Below the pieces are notes generated by a model. It made no database searches and had not been told where the DNA came from. It saw only the letters and a list, made by a program, of their open reading frames with translations. This document shows positions 61,001 to 64,000 of a stretch of 64,000 nt of DNA, piece after piece. How positions within the stretch are numbered: the stretch's first letter is position 1; each line of letters starts with the position of its first letter. Location of the stretch: positions 620,001 to 684,000 of the forward strand of contig CAJNOJ010000007.1 of assembly GCA_905250025.1 (NCBI GenBank). Reading direction: 5' to 3'. Both the position numbers and the translations under genes were made by a program. The DNA comes from Adineta ricciae (taxonomy: Eukaryota > Rotifera > Eurotatoria > Adinetida > Adinetidae).

Positions 61001-64000
61001 CGGTGAAGTCCACGACGGGCTCTTCTACTTCACCTTCTAATGACAATGAGGATATTCCAGTAACAACTGACAACCACTCTACCGATCTGTCGAACAGGGC
61101 AACTTCAGCTGGAACGCCTACTGTAACTCGAACTAGCAGTGAAGCTGCTTCAGCCACCTCATCAACGACAGAAGAAAGCAGCGCTATTCGATCATCTACC
61201 GCGCATGTTGACGATACAACAGCCATTAACCAGGCTTCATCACACTACGAGAAGTTGTTTTCCACTGATTCTACTGTTGTACCGGTGAAGTCGACGACGG
61301 ACTCTTCTTCTACTCGAACTGCTAGTGACAATGAGGATATTGCAGTGACAGCCCACTTCCAGTCTAGCGATCTGCCGAGCACACCAACTTCAGCTGAGAC
61401 ATCTACTGTAACTCGAACTAGCAATGAAGCTGCTTCAACCACAAGAGAAAATCTCACTACTGAATCATCTACCATTCACATCCAGGATGTAACCACTGAA
61501 AATGATGCTGTATCACTCCACAGAGAATCATCCTCGATCGATTCTACCGTTAACGTAGTGCAAACGACAACTGAACGCTCTCCTGCTTCATATTTAACAG
61601 ACGCCAAGGACGCTATGCTCAGAACTACGGATATTAGGAGTGCCAGTGCAGTCACAACTAATTCAGAATCCACCGATTTATCCGTCACAACTCGAACTGA
61701 TATTGGAACATCCAGTGAAGCTGCTGCAGCCGCACCATCGACCAGAGAAGAAGACATGCCTATTCGATCATCTACCGCTCATATTGACGATACAACACCA
61801 ATGAACCACGCTTCATCACACCACGAGAAACTGTTTGCCATTGATTCTACTGTGGTGTCGGTACGATCGACGACGGACTCTTCTTCTGCTCGAATCGCTA
61901 ATGATAATGAGAATATTGCAGTAACAACTGACTTCAAGTCTAGCGATCTGCCGAACACAACAACTTCAGCTGAGACGTCTACTGCAACTCGAAGTAGCAC
62001 TGCAGCTGCTACAACCACCAGAGAAAGCCTTGCTATTCAATCTACTATCATTCAGATCCGGGATGTAACCACGCAAAATGATGCTACATCACTCCACCAA
62101 GAATCATCCTCGATCGATTCAACCGTTGTCATGGTGCAAACGACAACTGAACGCTCTGCTACTTCACATTCAACAGACTCCAAAGACCCTATGCTGAGAA
62201 CTACAGATATTAGGAGTACAAGTGCAGTCACAACTAATTTAGAATCTACCGATTTATTCATCACAACTCGAACTGATATTGGTACATCTAGTGAAACTGG
62301 TTCAGCCACACCATTCACGACACAAGAACGCATGGCTGTTGAACCATCTACCGCGCATGTTGATGATACAACACTAGTGAACCACGCTTCATCCCACCAC
62401 GAGAAACTATTTTCCGATGATTCTACTGTTGTACCGGTGAAGTCGACGGCGCACCCTTCTACCACTTCAACTGCTAATGACAATGAAGATACTGCAGTAA
62501 CAGCAAACTTCCGGCCTACCGACGTGCCGAATATGTCAAGTTCGACTCAAACGTCTACTGTAACTCGAACTGGCAGTGAAGCTGCTTCAGCCACATCATC
62601 AACAACAGCGGAACAGATCCCAGTTCGATCATCTACCGCTCATATTGACGATACAACAGCCATTAACCACGCTTCATCACACGACGACAAGCTATTTTCC
62701 ACTGATTATAGTGATCTCCCGGTAAAATCGACACCGCACTCTGCTTCTACTTTAGCTCCTGACCACAATGATGATGCTGCAGTGACATCTGACTCCAAGT
62801 CTACAGATCTGCCGGATAGGTTAAGTTCAGCTCAGAAGTCTACTGTAACCCAAAGTACCACTGAAGCTGTTTCAGCCACATCGTCGACGACGAAAGAACC
62901 CATCGCTATTCTATCATCTACCGCTCATATCGACGATACAACACCAGTGAACGACGCTTCATCAAACCACCAGAAATTGTCTTACACTGATTCTACTGTT
63001 CTCCCGGTAAAATCGACGACGGACTCTTCTTCTACTCCAACCATTAATGATAATGAGGATCTTGCAGTAACAACCCACTTCCAGTCTAGCGATCTGCCGA
63101 GTATCTCAAGTTCAACTCAAACGTCTACTGTAACTCGAAGTACCACTGAAGCTACTTCAACCACCAGAGAAAGCTTTGCTATTCAATCTTCTACCATTCA
63201 CATCCAGCCTGAAACCACGCAAAATGATGCTACATCACTCCGCGAAGAATCATCCTCGATCGATTCCACCGTTAACGTAGTGCAAACGACAACTGAACGC
63301 TCTCCTACTTCAAATTCAACTCCCGATATGGATGCTATGGTGATAACTACGGATGTTAGGAGCACAGATGCAGCCACAAGTAAATCTGCCGATTTATCAA
63401 TCACAACTCGAACTGATATTAGAATATCCAGTGAAACTGCTTCAGTCACACCATCGACCACAGAAGAACGCATACCTATTCGATCATCTACCGCTGATAT
63501 TGACGATACAACAGCCATAAGCGACGCTTCATCACACCACGAGAAACTGTTTGCCATTGATTCTACTGTGGTGTCGGTACGATCGACGACGGACTCTTCT
63601 TCTGTTCGAACCGCTAATGATAATGAGAATATTGCAGTAACAGCTGACTTCAAGTCTAGCGATCTGCCGAACACAAGAACTTCGCTTGAGACATCTACTG
63701 TAACTCCAAGTACCACTGAAGCTGCTTCAACCACCAGAGAGAGCTTTTCTATTCAATCTACTACCATTCACATCCAGGATGTAACCACACAAAATGATGC
63801 TACCTCACTCCACGGAGAATCATCCTCGATCGATTCGACCGTTGTCATGGTGCAAACGACAACTCAACGCTCTCTTACTTCATATTTAACAGACGTCAAG
63901 GACGCTATGCTGAGAACTACGGATATTAGGAGTGCAAGTGGAGTCACAACTAATTCAGAATCTACCGATTTATCCATCACAACTCGAACCGATATTGGAA
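55053..64000 (+). CDS. membrane-anchored Ser/Thr-rich mucin-like protein, 3' end beyond window
   Basis: Exons proposed: 55053-55175, 55376-55491, 55553-55653, 55712-55744, about 55808-55940 (least certain, weak donor), 55969-56060, 56116-58019, 58073-58168, 58218-58325 and 58379 to beyond 64000. The protein starts with a short basic N-terminus. It then has one membrane segment (AIWVIGCLFITVGLLALFAL), giving a type II or signal-anchor topology. A compact region follows with a few cysteines (NESGYRGLFIDGVLV; FDYCSTC), possibly SEA-like, and then more than 2,500 residues rich in Thr and Ser. The last exon alone is at least 5.6 kb without a stop. Dense Thr/Ser suggests heavy O-glycosylation, as in a surface coat or extracellular matrix. 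No symbol can be given. Confidence 0.78.
57447..58014 (+). repeat. four tandem copies of a 141-bp coding repeat
   Basis: The landmark AGGCCG/AGGACG, encoding the GR of a GRTxKQTYYS motif, recurs at 57451, 57592, 57733 and 57874, exactly 141 bp apart (47 codons). Each unit ends in a basic K-R-R/Q-G-R motif before Thr-rich sequence, inside the mucin-like gene. Confidence 0.88.
60330..64000 (+). repeat. two-type (A/B) tandem repeat array of about 95-residue units
   Basis: Type A units carry SSTAHxDDTT and start near 60337, 60913, 61195, 61771, 62347, 62632, 62917 and 63487. Type B units carry SSTIHIQDVTT and start near 60610, 61468, 62041, 63190 and 63760. A-to-B spacing is about 270-273 bp, B-to-A about 297-306, and A-to-A 282-285. 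The order is ABAABABAAABAB and continues past the window. All units stay in the mucin-like reading frame. Confidence 0.85.

Noticed and set aside
60618-63734. Series of long minus-strand open frames (80-180 codons) opposite the repeat array
   Set aside because: They recur with the repeat unit and are rich in Val/Ser/Glu, the antisense image of Thr/Ser/Asp codons. They are a by-product of the sense coding repeats.
1-64000. CRISPR arrays, bacterial operons, phage or plasmid elements, ribosome binding sites
   Set aside because: The window is nuclear eukaryotic DNA with spliced genes; no such structures are present.

Overview
This window is nuclear DNA from a small, compact, AT-rich animal genome. 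Most genes have several exons, separated by GT-AG introns that are often only 45-70 nt long. Intergenic gaps are short and gene orientation is mixed. Almost every gene has a clear metazoan counterpart (GPATCH2, REPS1, myotrophin, SLC66A2, TANC, SDHAF3, GK5, MRPL46, extended synaptotagmin, ERM, GPATCH3, EI24, CFAP65, a PKA-like kinase). Among them sits an intronless PQQ-type sugar dehydrogenase of bacterial or fungal style. Compactness, very short introns, a ciliary gene and an apparently foreign enzyme together suggest a bdelloid rotifer or similar small invertebrate. That placement is inference and no single sequence here proves it.

Layout. 1-5.3 kb: the 3' end of an unrecognised low-complexity gene (+), then GPATCH2 (-) and an EH-domain REPS1-like gene (-). 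6-8.4 kb: a small secreted protein (-), divergent from an SDR oxidoreductase (+). 8.8-12.2 kb: a 13-exon coiled-coil protein ending in a CAP-Gly domain (-). 13.4-16.1 kb: myotrophin (-), whose third intron contains a whole zf-3CxxC gene (-). 18.1-20.0 kb: the PQ-loop transporter SLC66A2 (+). 22.2-31.8 kb: a tight same-strand run of TANC, SDHAF3, GK5 and MRPL46, in which the SDHAF3 stop overlaps the GK5 start. 31.8-33.1 kb: the PQQ dehydrogenase (-). 33.1-37.0 kb: nearly gene-free. 37.0-42.0 kb: E-Syt (-) head to head with an ERM gene (+). 42.7-46 kb: GPATCH3 (+) and EI24 (-). 46.3-52.1 kb: CFAP65 (+). 52.2-53.7 kb: a PKA-like kinase (-). 55.1 kb to the window end: a membrane-anchored Ser/Thr-rich mucin-like protein (+), running off the edge, with two families of tandem repeats.

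Functional links are loose. SDHAF3 and MRPL46 are mitochondrial. E-Syt, ERM, TANC and REPS1 act at membranes or the cell cortex. CFAP65 is axonemal. GPATCH2 and GPATCH3 are nuclear G-patch proteins. Exon joints were placed by eye, using GT-AG signals, reading phase and family similarity. In genes where I list exons, the phases add up across the whole gene unless noted.
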